A stretch of DNA of 64,000 bases from Aricia agestis (lineage: Eukaryota > Arthropoda > Insecta > Lepidoptera > Lycaenidae): NCBI RefSeq assembly GCF_905147365.1, contig NC_056408.1:11036001-11100000 (forward strand), written 5' to 3'. Made by a program: the position numbers and the translations under genes. Below the pieces are notes generated by a model. The model had not been told where the DNA came from. It made no database searches and worked only from the letters and a program-made list of their open reading frames with translations. Positions 12,804 through 26,100 of the stretch are shown piece after piece (positions within the stretch are counted from its first letter, which is position 1; each line of letters opens with the position of its first letter).

Positions 12804-12988
12804 AGTGCCTGACAGACGTACGAACTTAAAGTACGCGGGTTTTAAGTCCGCGAACTTACTCGGCTCGTATCGGTGACACACGAGATTCGCTCACACTGGA
12901 TTATCATACCGGCTCTTTGCTGACACACAGGCGATTAAAATCGTCGAACCATAAATCCGCGTACTTACTCGCACGTCTGTCACCTCCT
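12804..12988. mobile_element. MITE with GACAGACG inverted ends, TAA duplication
   Basis: Left end AGTGCCTGACAGACGTACGA and right end TCGCACGTCTGTCACCTCCT pair as imperfect TIRs. TAA flanks both sides (12801-12803, 12989-12991), consistent with PIF/Harbinger. It directly abuts the preceding MITE. Confidence 0.65.
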
Positions 12989-13691
12989 TAATAACCGTTT
13001 CGCCGTGACGTGTTGCGTCGCTCCGCTGCAGTGTGTACGTCTAGTGCGTTCTCAACTTTAGATAATAATAGAAATATAAGAAAATATGTATTTTATAAAG
13101 AGGAGGAAATTTTACAAGATTTTTATCCAATGGATTTCGGTTATTTTCAAATGCTGAACGTTACTCTGAAACAAAATAAAACTATTTTAGTGTGAGTTCA
13201 ATAAACTGATAGCATAGCTCAACATTAAATTATATCAAAATATAATTTGGCCTTTTAATCGTAATGTAATCATTATTATAAATTGTTTACAGTTTTAACA
13301 TGCAGTCTCATTTAAATATACTTTTTATATCGTGTATGTTATTCCTTTTCTTGAAGCTGAAGAATAACTAATATGTACAGAGTACAGACAACTACTAAAA
13401 TAGGTAGGTGACAATTTTGGTAAAATGGACCTAATTTTAATTTCAGGCCAAGGTGATATACGATTGATGTATACAATTTTGTCTGTTATAATTAATCCAG
13501 TTAAGTTTTGCGACAAAATCACGTAGATAGTGGCGGGGCAAGACCTAAATTTGATATGGGCGAGATACAATTTTGTACCCCCGATGGAAGACGTGAGAGG
13601 ACGGATTATGTTAAGAGAAAGAATTTTCTGACAAAAATTTGGGGGCGCGAGGCCCCTTTGATGGCGAGGCCGTAAGCGGAGACGCGCATTA

Positions 13692-13870
13692 GGGCCAGGC
13701 CACAACACTGCGTTGCCGCGTCATATCGCAAAAACAACATCACACAGAAATACGATGCGATGTAGCAAGCAAATTTAAAGTATAACACTCTTTACATCGG
13801 TCACGATACGTTCTGCGGCGTCGTAGATTTAAACGATGCGACGCCGAAACGCAGTATTGTGGCCTGGCCC
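13692..13870. mobile_element. Harbinger-type MITE, GGGCCAGGCCAC family
   Basis: The TIRs GGGCCAGGCCACAACACTGCG and CGCAGTATTGTGGCCTGGCCC are flanked by a direct TTA duplication (13689-13691, 13871-13873). The length is 179 bp, with CpG-rich subterminal arms. Confidence 0.85.
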
Positions 13871-13873
13871 TTA

Positions 13874-14929
13874 CCAACGCCTTACGCCGCCTCTGCACGT
13901 AGGAAATAGAATTAGTGTGGTGTGAGCCTTAAACCCATCCTTAATATTATAATATTATCTTTTAGAGATTAGAATTGCAACCCGAAGACTCTACCGTGTT
14001 GGAACGACGAGATTATTTCCAAGTTGTTATTAGCCATTATTTGTTTTTGGCAGTTTGCACCCGGTACCCACTAATTAATGCTATATAGCTTATTCACTTT
14101 TTTCAGCGTTCTTAAGATGCATTATGTCTTATTAGCTTCAACATACTATGTCACACAATGATATTCTACTTATACAGATATGTTACGTCCATACTATTTT
14201 CCGGCTTAAATCTCTTCCGAACATTTTTCAAATTCAAAATTGCAGACATTGACAAATTTGACAGATAAGTGAAACAAAAGATAGGAAAAAACATTTACAT
14301 AAAAGAGACAGTTCTATTTTTAAACGTCGAATCGTATCGCTGTCTCTTCTATGTCTTCGCCTGAGCTATGACGAAAATTCGATTTTTCCAGATTGTTCGA
14401 AAAAATAATTGAAAATGTAAATAATCGCGGTATTTATTGCAATCAAGACATGTGGTAAGAGATTTCATGTGTTTTGTTTACTTTCGAGTCATAATTGGTA
14501 CATTTTCGAAACACGCACGACATCATTTTCAATTTATTTAGGTAAGACAAGACGTGCCGCGTCGTTCGTGACTGCGCTCGATGCAGACTAAACAACAGAC
14601 GGCCCAATTGGGCCGTATTTGAAGCTTCACAACGCGCGCGGTAGTAACATATCTAGTTTGAGTATTTCATCATTGATGTCACATATATCTGAAATATATA
14701 AGTGAACTTTTTAGTTCGTACAATTTTTTTAACTGACCCATATTTAGATTTTACGTCAGTATCAGCTCTGCCCATTGCTTTCTTCGTCGCTGAATGATGA
14801 ATTCCTGAAATTGATAAAGATTTTTTAAATACCTATTTAAGTACATAACACATGCAATTCATTCAGTTAACATAATATCCAATATCCATAGATGGAAAAA
14901 TGATTATTAAATAATATGAATAGTAAGGT
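13874..14929. other. intergenic, no feature recognised
   Basis: Single-copy-looking, AT-rich DNA. No open frame has recognisable content. Confidence 0.5.
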
Positions 14930-14979
14930 TTTTGCGCGATAAACAAATTTGGGCGCACCGGAGAAGCGGGCGTCATCTA
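14930..14979 (+). mobile_element. Helitron-like repeat, 3' end fragment
   Basis: GCGCGATAAACAAATTTGGG, GCGCACCGGAGAAGCGGGCG and TCATCTA match the 3' ends of the other copies. Confidence 0.6.
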
Positions 14980-14988
14980 ATCACTACA

Positions 14989-15303
14989 TAATAATAAAAA
15001 ACAAAGTCGCTTTTTTCCCTCATGTCCCTTTGTTCCCTTTAATCTTTAAAACTACGCAACGAATTTTGATGCGGTTTTCTTATAGATAGAGTGATTAAAG
15101 AGGAAGGTTTATAAGTATAATAACATTCATTAAACAGTGAAGAAATATTGTTAATTTTGTGGTTTCTAATGTGATGTCGTAAATAATTACATTTTTTTCG
15201 CTTACACTGCAAACGCAGGCTGAACCCTACGAGATTTTTCAAAATAATATACTAAGTATTATAATATATTTTATACCCGTGCGAAGCCGGGGCGGATCGC
15301 TAG
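14989..15303 (+). mobile_element. Helitron-like repeat (GCGAAGCCGGGGCGG..CTAG end)
   Basis: It carries AAAGTCGCTTTTTTCCC, TTTAAAACTACGCAACG, GATAGAGTGATTAAAGAGGA and ends TACCCGTGCGAAGCCGGGGC..CGCTAG. This is a common lepidopteran non-autonomous Helitron pattern. Confidence 0.7.
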
Positions 15304-15491
15304 CTATTATTATAAATAGATATTCCAAATACCAACACACCTAGTGTTGGTATTTGCGGGGTATGTCGTAAGTCGGGGTCGGGTGTTGTCGTACCAGATA
15401 AACAACAGTCTCACGATTATTAACGGCTTTTAAGTTATCAACAGCAATGGAAGGAAGATGCAAGTTGGTAGTATATTATATACCTATTAAA

Positions 15492-15855
15492 CGCCTCCGT
15501 GGTCCAGTGGTTAAGAGCGTTGCTCTTGACTCGGAGGTCGTGGGTTCGATTCCCGCGTTGGAAACATGTTATTTCCAAGTTTGGTTAGGACAATGCAGAT
15601 TGATCACCTGATTGTCTGACAAGTAAGATGATCCATGCGTCGGATGGGCATGTAAAAAGTCGGTCCTGCGCCTGATCTCTCGCCAGTCGTGTCGGTCTTC
15701 CGTTCCACTGGGTTATGAGAGTAAAGGAATAGAGAGTGCTCTTGTGTACCGCGCACACACTTGGGCACTTTAAAATTACTCCTGCGTAACTGGCCTGGTT
15801 TCAATGAAACCGGCCACCGTCACCGAAACCGGTGTGGGAGTTATTATTATTATAT
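15492..15855 (+). mobile_element. tRNA-headed SINE with target-site duplication
   Basis: The tRNA-like head (15492-15563) has A box TGGTCCAGTGG and B box GGTTCGATTCC. A unique body of about 270 bp follows, with a (TTA)n tail at 15840-15852. The flanks tatatacctattaa (left) and tatatacctaatac (right) form a near-perfect target-site duplication of about 13 bp. The acceptor arms do not pair, so this is not a functional tRNA gene. Confidence 0.88.
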
Positions 15856-16889
15856 ACCTAATACTTTCATCTTACATCACTGCTGTTGATTATACCCATA
15901 AAATATAACATAATAGAAGCGTTCGTACAAAACGAATTTATCACATCGCATGACAACGTATAACAAATCAAAGGAATCGGCACAAAAATCTTGTCTTCCC
16001 GCAAATCATCTCGCATTGTGGCGATAATGTGAGCCGCAGAAAGCCCATCTAATTGCGTGAGGGAGGCGCACCATTGTTTCCGAGCCCTTTATACGCCGAT
16101 CATCAATTTCCCCGATTCCAAAATTGATTTTAGCTATCATGATGTAGGATAGGAATGAGCAAATTTGTCGATTTTTTAAAATGTGTGTATTTGTAAATCC
16201 ATAAAATAAATGTGCTCTATCTATATCAATGTATTAGCATATTACATTAGTCTAGATAGATATAGATATTGACTCTTAAAAACCAGAAAATATATGAGAA
16301 TATAATATTGTTGTCAGATATAACGTTCTTGAAGAATATTGCGCAAAAACACAGATCTATTCATTTAAAAAGGGCAATTCTATTTTAAAAACACCACAGT
16401 AAGAATTAGTAATAATGCAATCTAAGTAGTAAAAAATTATTATCAAACCTACAGAACTGCGTTAAAGCGCAATCCATCTTCGCTATACAAACGGCTAATG
16501 AATTTGTAGCGAATTTCCCGGTGAATACGAAAGCGTAATTACGATACGGGTGTGGGGTACTTAGACAACTTGCCCTCGATAATTTCAACATCGATATTAT
16601 TAGGTATCAAAAATTTGAATCACTAGAAAAGATTCTACACAACATCAATAATCGCGCTTGCGATGCATGAGTCAATTTCCATATATTTTTGCCCTACGGC
16701 GAAGCAAAAAGGAGGGTTATGATTTTGACCTGTATGTGGGTATGGACTTTCATCTGTTCCCTCGTAAGTTCGTAACTATAAAACTACTTATCATATTTGG
16801 ACAAATGAAGTGTCGTTGGAAGCCGCTTGATCGTCCGCTGGCTATTATAGGCTACTATTTCATCTGTAACAAGTATGTTAAGTAACGAC

Positions 16890-16931
16890 TGCAAAGTTAG
16901 AGATAATGAGTACATTATCTCTAACTTTGCA
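16890..16931. repeat. perfect 19-bp hairpin
   Basis: The arms TGCAAAGTTAGAGATAATG and its complement are separated by AGTA. Confidence 0.9.
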
Positions 16932-17483
16932 TTCGAAATGGTCGAATACAAGTAATCTAAATACCCAGGTATACCTGTGACAAGTATACCGTATCTACAA
17001 GCAATTAGTCTCAATAGATCGTGATGTATATCCTCCCTCTAGAGGGAGGACACTGCGACCTCACCATTAATCTTACTAGTAACAACACTCCAAGTTTACC
17101 ATGTTGATGAAATAAAATGTTATTTCGCCTAGATTTCGGAGTTGATGAAGTGTACTCTATTCGTGATGAATTGATTGCTGATGACAGGGATGTTTGTTAA
17201 GAAATAAACGTAAGGATAAGCGTCGAAAATAAGTAGATTCACTTAGACCTACTGAAATAAATAAAAAGTTTACATTATTTACATTGAATAGGCTCCGAAA
17301 CCAGGGGACTGATTTATATGAAATCTGTATTTACATTTTACGGGAATAATCTAGTGTAACTTATTAAAGGCAGATAAAATAATATAAATTGTTCATGTAT
17401 CTCTGAGCAAAGTGCAACTTAAAATAATAAATACAAGATGATTATGAATTTTTAAATATATGTTTCATTTTTTATTATTATCA

Positions 17484-17823
17484 TTTTTTTTTTTTATGTA
17501 ACAAGGGGGCAAATGAGCAAACGGGTCACCTGATGGAAAGCAACTTCCGTCGCCCATGGACACTCGCAGCATCAGAAGAGCTGCAGGTGCGTTGCCGGCC
17601 TCTTAAGAGGGAATAGGTTAATAGGTAAGGGGAGGGTAGGGATGGGAAGGGAAGGGAATAGGGGAGGGTAGGGAAGGGAATAGGGTAGGGGATTGGGCCT
17701 CCGGTAAACTCACTCACTCGGCGAAACACAGCGCAAGCGCTGTTTCACGCCGGTTTTCTGTGAGGACGTGGTATTTCTCCGGTCGAGCCGGCCCATTCGT
17801 GCCGAAGCATGGCTCTCCCACGT
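17484..17823 (-). mobile_element. CCCTA-rich SINE family, copy 2
   Basis: Full-length copy in reverse. The poly(T) side is at 17484 and the head ACGTGGGAGAGCCATGCTTC is at the 17823 end. The B-box-like GGCTCGACC and the CCCTA block are present. Confidence 0.9.
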
Positions 17824-17964
17824 CAAAATTATGTAAAAATTAAGAAATTTAAAAATAAACCTCCGATTCAAAAATTTTAAATACATGAAACTCAAACAGC
17901 ACTGAGCGGGCTGGTGACGATAAACTATAGCTATTAGCTTCTTAGCTAAGTTTATCGTCATCAG

Positions 17965-18007
17965 CTGACATTATCGAGCGTGTTCTTACACGCTCGATAA
18001 TGTTAGC
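17965..18007. repeat. 16-20 bp hairpin
   Basis: ACATTATCGAGCGTGT and its complement flank TCTT; the pairing extends outward with one mismatch (GCTG/TAGC). A further inverted pair ACGATAAACT / AGTTTATCGT-like lies just upstream at about 17917-17958. Confidence 0.85.
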
Positions 18008-18013
18008 TTTCAA

Positions 18014-18460
18014 ACAAACAAATCGGCCAAGTGCGAGTCGGTCAAGTTCCGTACCGTTATAGAGAAAAAATAGGCCAAAAGTTGTGTTTTGTATGGGAGC
18101 CCTTACATTTTTATATTAATTAAATATTTTTAGTAATTATTAAAGTACACATATATTTAAGTGCCTACCTACCTGTTGCCATTATTGATATCGCGCAAAA
18201 AAGGCCAAAAAATCTGTTTGTTATAATATGGGAGCCCCCCTTAAATATAAATATTATTTTGTTTTTAGTATTTGTTGTTATAGCGGCAACAGATATACAT
18301 AATCTGTGCGAATTTCAGAAGTCTAGCTATAGCGGTTTTTGAGATGCAGCCTGGCGACAGACAGACAGACAGCCAGATAGACAGACAGACGGACAGACAT
18401 CGAAGTCTCAGTAATAGGGTCCCGTTTTTACCTTTTGGGTATGGAGCCATAAAAACAGAT
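18014..18460 (+). repeat. interspersed repeat with CCAAGTGCGAGTCGG head
   Basis: The head GGCCAAGTGCGAGTCGG and GTTCCGTACC, a TTTTGTATGGGAGCCC block, a (CAGA)n run at 18358-18402 and the end GGGTCCCGTTTTTACC, TTTTGGGTATGGAGCC form a common lepidopteran repeat. Its class is not clear to me. Confidence 0.65.
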
Positions 18461-18540
18461 CCAAATCGATCCACCCGTTTGCATGCTACGATGCCACGGA
18501 CAGACATACAGACATACACGTTAAACTTATAACAACCCTC

Positions 18541-21500
18541 TTTTTTGTCGGAGGTTAAAAATATTCTTTAGTCAGGAACTATACCGTCTAGGCAACTTAT
18601 CGCGCTTCAAACATAATTTATGAAAGACGTTAAGAACTTTCCCCAGTTTATCTTAACTATCTTCAGCATTTAATATTTAAATTTTGTTCTCGACTCTTCT
18701 TTATAAAAGTTTATTAGACTACGTCTAGACTTGGGATCTTTTAAATATAAGTACTTGTTAAAAGTGAGTGCTATATCCAAAATCTTTTTAGAAGCAGAGA
18801 TTATAGATTGAACAAAGTTTTTAATGTATTGAGTTATTTTTTTTTGGAGGGTTACTTTTCTCAAAAAGCAAAAACACTTTACAAACGAATATAATATGAT
18901 TTTTTATTATATCAATCCTTCCTTCTAAAGGAATGTCCTTATAAGTGCCTAAGTAAGAATCGAATTTTTTACCATAATAATATAATACAGAACTCCTCAA
19001 GTATGACTTATATTTGAACTATTTAAGTAGGAAAAACGTTTTCTGCTCATAATAATCAGTATAAAATTTACTTAACAGAATACATAAGAAGTACTAAAAT
19101 CTGTTCAAAACGCCACACAAAACTTATAAAAATGAGCAACAAAAAGTTACGTAAGTAATCTCGTACACAATGTACCTCTCAGACCTCAGTCTTGTAAAGT
19201 AACAGTACCATAACTTTTATCTGCGCCATAAAGTCTCACGACATGGCTGTCTTTTTACGTGACGAAATTGTATGATAGTAGCATGTGACGTTATAATTTT
19301 GTATGATCTATACAAAATCTTTACTATATTATGTACTGTTCGGCTCAATCTTTTCACTTATGATCGTTTTTATATTCACTTAGCATGTACAAAAGTAGAT
19401 AGAGTAATTTTCTCTCTCCTTGCTCTATATTTAGAAAAGAAACTAGCTTTATCCTGCAACTTTACCCGCATGAATTTACTCTCCTGGGAAGCAACTTTTT
19501 ACTATTTTGTCCACTTTGGGGTGTAACTTTGTAAGGTATTTTCTTAGTGATTGCCTTTTTTGTATAAGGTATATTATGTTTTCTTTAATAATAAACTATT
19601 TTTAAGTTACTTCGATTGAATAATTTTAATAAACAAACTTACATTCACATTTTTGTAATTTTCAAAGAGATCTACAATAAACGTAAAATACATTTTATAA
19701 AATACCTGGTATCGATCTACTCTATCAGACTCGGAGCTCTATAATTTTATGGATTGCATCCACAATAGACAATATTCAAAATGGCGTCGCTATCGCAAAT
19801 CGATATCAGACTTAACGCACTGGAACCATTGTTGCTTCTTTACATCTGTTATTTACGACCCAAAGTGTCCCCGGAGACGACTTTTAATATATACCGATAT
19901 TTTACAAGAAGAAAGGAAAACAAAACAGAAAATACCTTACCTCAGTCCAATAGATTCGGCTGACGTATTCATTTTCATATGGGCGTGTTTCCCCGCGGGC
20001 CCTGAAATGTTTAGGCCAAATGTTACATTTCAGTATGTCTACTAAAATAAACATTGATATATTATATGCCTTCGATTTTTTCAAGTAAAATGGAAACCTT
20101 TTTTAAATAAAGGTTTCTTTTTACCAATAGAATTGACAAGGTAATAGTAATTTTAGTGCTTGTATGACGATTCCATTCCATTTTACATAAATTTAAATCC
20201 TTGAAGTTATTTTATAAATTACTTGAATATTATCTTCAGTGTAACCTATTTTGTTGCTGAATATAACATAAAGTAAATATATTCAGAACGAAACTTAATG
20301 CCCGGAAACGAAACATAAAATTTCATTAATGATGAAACGAAATTGTTATTTTGTTCAAATAATCTTTGGGAGAGTAATTCGCCAGTTAATTTCATCGTCC
20401 TTTAACACAAAACCATAGCTTTAAATACAATGATGGCTATAATAATTATTATTTAAGTGTTGTGTTTATTATGGATTAAGTTTTACAGAAATACGTCGCT
20501 TATCGTTGCCCATAGCGCAATAGTAACGCTTCAGCTCTGCGATACAATCGTACAGTCGTTTTTGATTTTTCTACACAAAATCGATTCTCTAGCGCTTTTC
20601 ATAGTCTACCGCCAAACACGTTATCTACATTTTAAAATTCTTTTGAATAGTTTAACTCCTAAAAATAAGTCTAAAAAGGCAAGTATAGATCTTAGAACTA
20701 GCAAAATTTCCCAATGGCTTTTATCGACTTTATTAATAAAATATATATATTAATAGCAATCATAATCGTAATCATGATCTGAGAGTCCGCTGTGCTAGTT
20801 AAATTTAGAACTGCATACTCGTAAAATGTGATAAATCTAAAAATATATTACGAGCGATAAGCATGCGCGGTCTATCGATTTGATATACGTTTTGATAATA
20901 TGGCAAAGAATATAAATCTGGCGCGGTCCCTGGCTCCAGGCCAAACTGTTATCGTGCAGACCTTAGGGTTTAGTGCGACCGCCCATTACGCCCGTCATAA
21001 TTTTATGCAAAAATAAACGCGCACTAGTGTCGCACGCATTGCAGGCGATATTGATTAAAGCTGTCACGGCCTGTGGTTTGTAGTTAACAGTCCGAACCGC
21101 GATGTTTAATCCAAAAACAGTACGTAAAGGTTTTATTTAACGGTATTTAACAAGTTGTCTGCAACTTTATCTCGTTAAAATCCGTTTTAAATAATTCGAG
21201 ATTTTTTTGGGAAACAAATCTTAAATATAAATATACTTCCCGGGGCCCAAAATAACTCTATATCAAATTTCAATAAAATCAGTTAAGTGGTTAGACGTGA
21301 AACTATAACAGACGTACCTATAGACACGGCTTAGGGATATTAGAATGGATTTAAAAGTTGCAAGTCACTTTAAACTTATCTACAATTTAAGAATAAAATC
21401 AAAATATAATAATGCGAAAGCAATGAAAAAAATTAGTTACTTTTACCTTTTTTCATAGAATTATTAATCTCATAAAGAAGTAGTGTAATAACGTTAAAAG

Positions 21501-22650
21501 ATAACAAAATATTAATAAAGATAAGAGCGAGATTATGCAGCGCTAATCCCGAGAGGTGTGAAATAAAATGTTATATAAGTTTTATCAAATAAAAGCTCAT
21601 TCTTAATCCCCAGTTTCATTAGCTTTGTAAGCTCGAGTTTTGCAGCAAACATTGCTTGAACTTAATTTAAGCTAAGCCTGCATCTGCATACCGGAAGTAG
21701 GGTTAAGCCACATTTGCACAGACATAAACTTGGCTGGCAGTTAGCCGGCTAGAACATATGGGAATGGCCCTGTTACAGTTTCATTTGAATAGCTGCTAAT
21801 GTTTATGGGTGTGCACAAACTCCGTGTTGGCTGTTGCACAATGCAGATTGTAATAGCTTGTATTAATTGTAGAAGTCCTTTAATTATAAACTGTAGACAC
21901 AGTGAGGTCTAGAAAAGTATGAGTACATAATAGTATGGTACATACTTAAATTAAGAAAAATCAAAGTCAAGGCGTAAGTTTTTTGTATAAACAAACAGTT
22001 ACTTCTTAAAGGCTTACATTTAGCCTTTTTAAATTCCCATGGCCTTGCCATTTTAAAAGGATGAAAGTTGATAATATGACAAAAATACATCCGAAATTAT
22101 TACCTCCTCCTTTTTGGATGTCGGTCAAATATAGTTTAAGTTTTGAATTACGTAGGCTACTTTATATTCCAAAAAATGTAGTGTTTCTGTGGGTACTGGT
22201 ACGTGGACTTTCCCGCAGCGGGTTAAAATAGTAGATAAAGATAAAATTATTTATTGAAGGAATAAAGGAATATAGAATAATATAGAATAAAGGAAGGAAT
22301 TTAAAGGATATAAATAGAATAATAAAATAGAATAAACTTAATGAAAGGTTTTAGATAGTTTTAGTTTTTATAGGAGAATGCAAAGCAGAAAAGGCAGGAA
22401 CAAAATGTTATCTTCCCTCGGAGTGGAAGACCGCATTTAGATAAAACCGTGCTGTTAACTCAAATTGCATTTGCATACCCACCGAGCTGAAACGTCACAG
22501 AGCTGTGGACTTTTGAAAAATTGTACAACTTTCAAGGAAAACTCCAGAATATATTTGTTAAAAACACAGCCATTACGATTTTATACATTTAAGTCATCGT
22601 TTTACGAATAAAATAAATGTTATGTTTGTTACTCATCGACATTTCATGAC
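18541..22650. other. intergenic, apparently low in repeats
   Basis: It looks mostly single copy. 20870-21120 is GC-richer and holds GTCATAATTTTATGCAAAAA, with core motifs homeodomain proteins can bind, so it may be regulatory. A Helitron-like fragment lies at about 21240-21345. No gene is recognised; the frames at 19749-20045 and 20457-20753 have no domain or splice support. Confidence 0.4.
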
Positions 22651-22653
22651 TAA

Positions 22654-23133
22654 GGTAGGATTTCACCAGGCACACTTAAAACTTTGTTTTATAAAACTTA
22701 ATTCTCATTGAACGCGTTCACACGATGACGTAAATCTCGTTCTGTTTCAAATGGATTTCACAAACTTCTTTCGATCGCGATTAATAAATCTAAGTTTACG
22801 TGAAGTCACGCAATCATTTTACATGTTTTCATTATTTTGGAGCCTTGTCACGTTAATTTAACAACAAAACAGCAAGAAACAATACAGAAACTATGTGTCG
22901 AAACTTGACATTTCTTTTGTCTATATTTTTCGTTCCGCCATGACACGGCACTGACAGGGCTTGAACGGGGTTTATGACGACTTTGGGCATTCAGAAGATA
23001 AAACTCGGATTTGCTGTGAACGCGTTTAGTTTATGCTGGTGAAATGCAATTCGATGTTATAATCGCGTTTATACGTTTGTAACCGGTTGAGTGTGCATTG
23101 AACGCGTTCCATTTCTTTGGTGAAATCGCCCCT
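22654..23133. mobile_element. probable Harbinger-type MITE, TTTCACCA ends
   Basis: The ends GGTAGGATTTCACCA and TGGTGAAATCGCCCCT are imperfect TIRs with TAA on both sides (22651-22653, 23134-23136). It is related in its ends to the element at 36019-36151 but longer. The internal inverted motif TTGAACGCGTTC occurs near both ends. Confidence 0.6.
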
Positions 23134-23136
23134 TAA

Positions 23137-26100
23137 ACTTTAAGGCAAGACAAGTTCGACCCCACTGATTTTGCGGATAGTAGTCACTTGCCGCATGTTA
23201 AAAAAAACATAATATGGAAAATAGAAATAGTATTCTCACCCCGTTTATACATTATTTCCAACGCAATAATTTAAATAATCCCTTCAGCAAACACATTTAG
23301 ACGAGTGTAATAAAAGAGGATCAAGGAAATAAAAATTAAAGCGACCATGTTGCCCCAAATTCCTGCGTAGCGCAGCTACATAATATCCTACTTATTTCCG
23401 GAAAATATTCGTAGAATTAGCCGTGCGCAACATCAATTCAGCATTATATGCCACAGGAAAATCTCCCGAACAAAAACATTCAAGAAAAACAGACGCCAGT
23501 AACAATAAAATTGGTGGTTTATGCGGAGAATAAAAAGCCCGATGCGGCATTTGAAAAATGGCGCGTGTCGAACCATTTAGCGTTGACTACATAGTTTTTT
23601 TCGTGAGTTTTACATTGATGTTAACATTTTTAGGATCTTTTTAGTTTTGTTGATAATTTGAGTCTGTTTAAATATCTCACTGAAATAGGGCGAAGAGAAA
23701 CAAAGTACTAAACTTACGGATGCACTCATTAACGTGATCATTAAATGCCGCTGAGGTTAACTTAATTGATCAATGATCATTCTCTGTATGCGGCCGTTAC
23801 TCATTATCTCCACGGCTCTATCTAGCGATTTGCTATTATAATAATATCACACTAACATTAAAGATTCCTTATTTCTTGAGAACCGTTTCACACATTAGCA
23901 TTTTACAGCATTTTCACAAGTTTCACCAAAACGCCATTAGCGACAGTGCATTTTAATTTCGTGCAAAATCAAGATGGCGTCGGCAGCGGAGTGAGCAGTG
24001 CTAACATTTATTTTACCTCCCCTTGAATCTTAATGCCTACGGCATAACGATCATTATAGAATCTCAACTACGAAAAGGGGGCGCGGCACTCGTGCATTAG
24101 CATACGTATTATGCCGGTCTGTGGAATACGCGATTCCGGTGTGTTCAAGGAAATTAGACCACAATTACCAAAAAGGTTTTTGCCATTAACGGTTTACCGT
24201 TCTAGCGCTATAGAAAACTAATTAGCTGAAATAATCATTATATTTCATTACTTATATAAAATTAATGAAAATAATTAAGTATTATTTATGAGATTAGTTA
24301 ATCGATTAAGTTGAAGCTTTCATTTATTTAAGGTTAATGAAACACATTATTTATTGAAATTTTAATTTTTAATAACCATAATATTTTATTAAGTACCTGA
24401 ACTGAAGATGTATTTTATCTTAGAAGTCAAAATTCAATGAATTTAGAGTAAAACTACAACAAACTAAATATATTATAAATATTCATACAGTGTCTTTCAA
24501 AAATATTTAATAAAGCTTATATAAAGCTACGTTTTTGCTCAAAGATTATTCTAAATCTCGACTTATTTGTTATTCAAATCGCGCCCCGCGGTATTAACGC
24601 TCATTATTGACAGTATTACCATGGAATGCAAAATGCGGCAGAGACTCGTTTATTTTTATACTCTATTATTACAGTATACATTATCCTTACTGATATCTCT
24701 CTATATACAAACCTCCTTACTGATAAAAAATATACATAGCGAAATATAGAGGTACATGGTCTGCTATCTGTGTGATATGTAACTTTTATGGATGGCATCA
24801 CAGGCAATGTATTATTTTCATAGTGTGAATATTATTTTATCTCTGGCATCATCTCCTTATATAACTTGGTTTAGTTTTTATTGCAAATTGCAATTAAACG
24901 TGGTTCTGTGTTCAGCTGTCATTTTTTATTTGCAATTTTATTAATATTGCTATATATAAAAGCAATTAATTTCTAATTTGCTTATTGCTTAATCCAAAGA
25001 CAAGCATAGAAGAATTCTTCTATGCTATGCTATACAGCATAATATGCTATAAAGAATAAATCGAGTTATTGAAGATCAACTTAGAACCCCAGTATTCGAC
25101 AAAATAAGTGTCCGGAATTTACAGATCTAGATATGAAAGGAATATTTACGTTGGAAATGATCGCACTAAATTTCACCGAAAAGGTCCGCGGCTCCGTTTA
25201 TAAGCCTATTTCCTGATATATGACAACTAAATCTACCCCTCTATTTCACGAAAAAGGATTTTTACATGCGAAACTAATTTTGATAGATTCTCTTAACTTA
25301 AAGTTATGTTTTAAAAGCTTTAAAAGTAACAATTTAAAACGAATTGTTTATTTCAATGTTTATTTTAATGTGTAAATAACTCGTATCGAGGTATTGATAT
25401 TAAATAAATCCAGTATTTGAAATAAATGAGATAAACCTGAAACATTTTTAATACAAAGCCAACATCTACAAAAGTAATTTCATAGACAAACAAAAAGCAA
25501 AACCTAATTTCCGTTTCTATAAACAAGCGAATCTAAGCATTACCAAACACTCGTACGAAATTGCTTTTCCAGCCAATACTGAGGGAAAATAAAAATGTTT
25601 GAAGTTTTATCGCGAAAGATGTTTATTTTAGCGAACTCGACGGTTCCTCGAAATACGTTTTCGATATTGGAATAAAATCATTTTTCACGCTATCTAATTT
25701 GCAGCTGGGTTTTTGTACAACCTTTTCGGTTTATCTCTATCTTTTTCGTGAAAATTATTCATGAGTTTTAAGCTCCGCGCCTTTATATTTTTTACGCTAA
25801 AAATATTGAGTTTTGTTTTGAAATTAAATAAGGTTGAATGTCGTTGTGCTTTCATATTTGTTTACTGAAACGTTTTACTTTATATACTTAAATTGCGCAT
25901 ACAATGTGTGCATGAAATTATTCTGAAAAAATGTTATTTTAAAATCAATAAAATGTGGATTTTATGTATCGCCAGATATATAAGCCAGATGATAAAGTAG
26001 GTAAATTACAAGGTTTGTTCATATTTTATGAGAAAAATGAGTAATTGCCCTAATATGTTTTAAAATGTTAGTTCAATAAATCCACCTCATCCACTTACCT

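Noticed and set aside
13325..13708. 127-codon minus-strand open frame
   Set aside because: It ends inside a Harbinger-type MITE and has no recognisable domain.
15492..15563. Possible tRNA gene
   Set aside because: The A and B boxes are good, but the acceptor arms do not pair and a SINE body, tail and target duplication follow.
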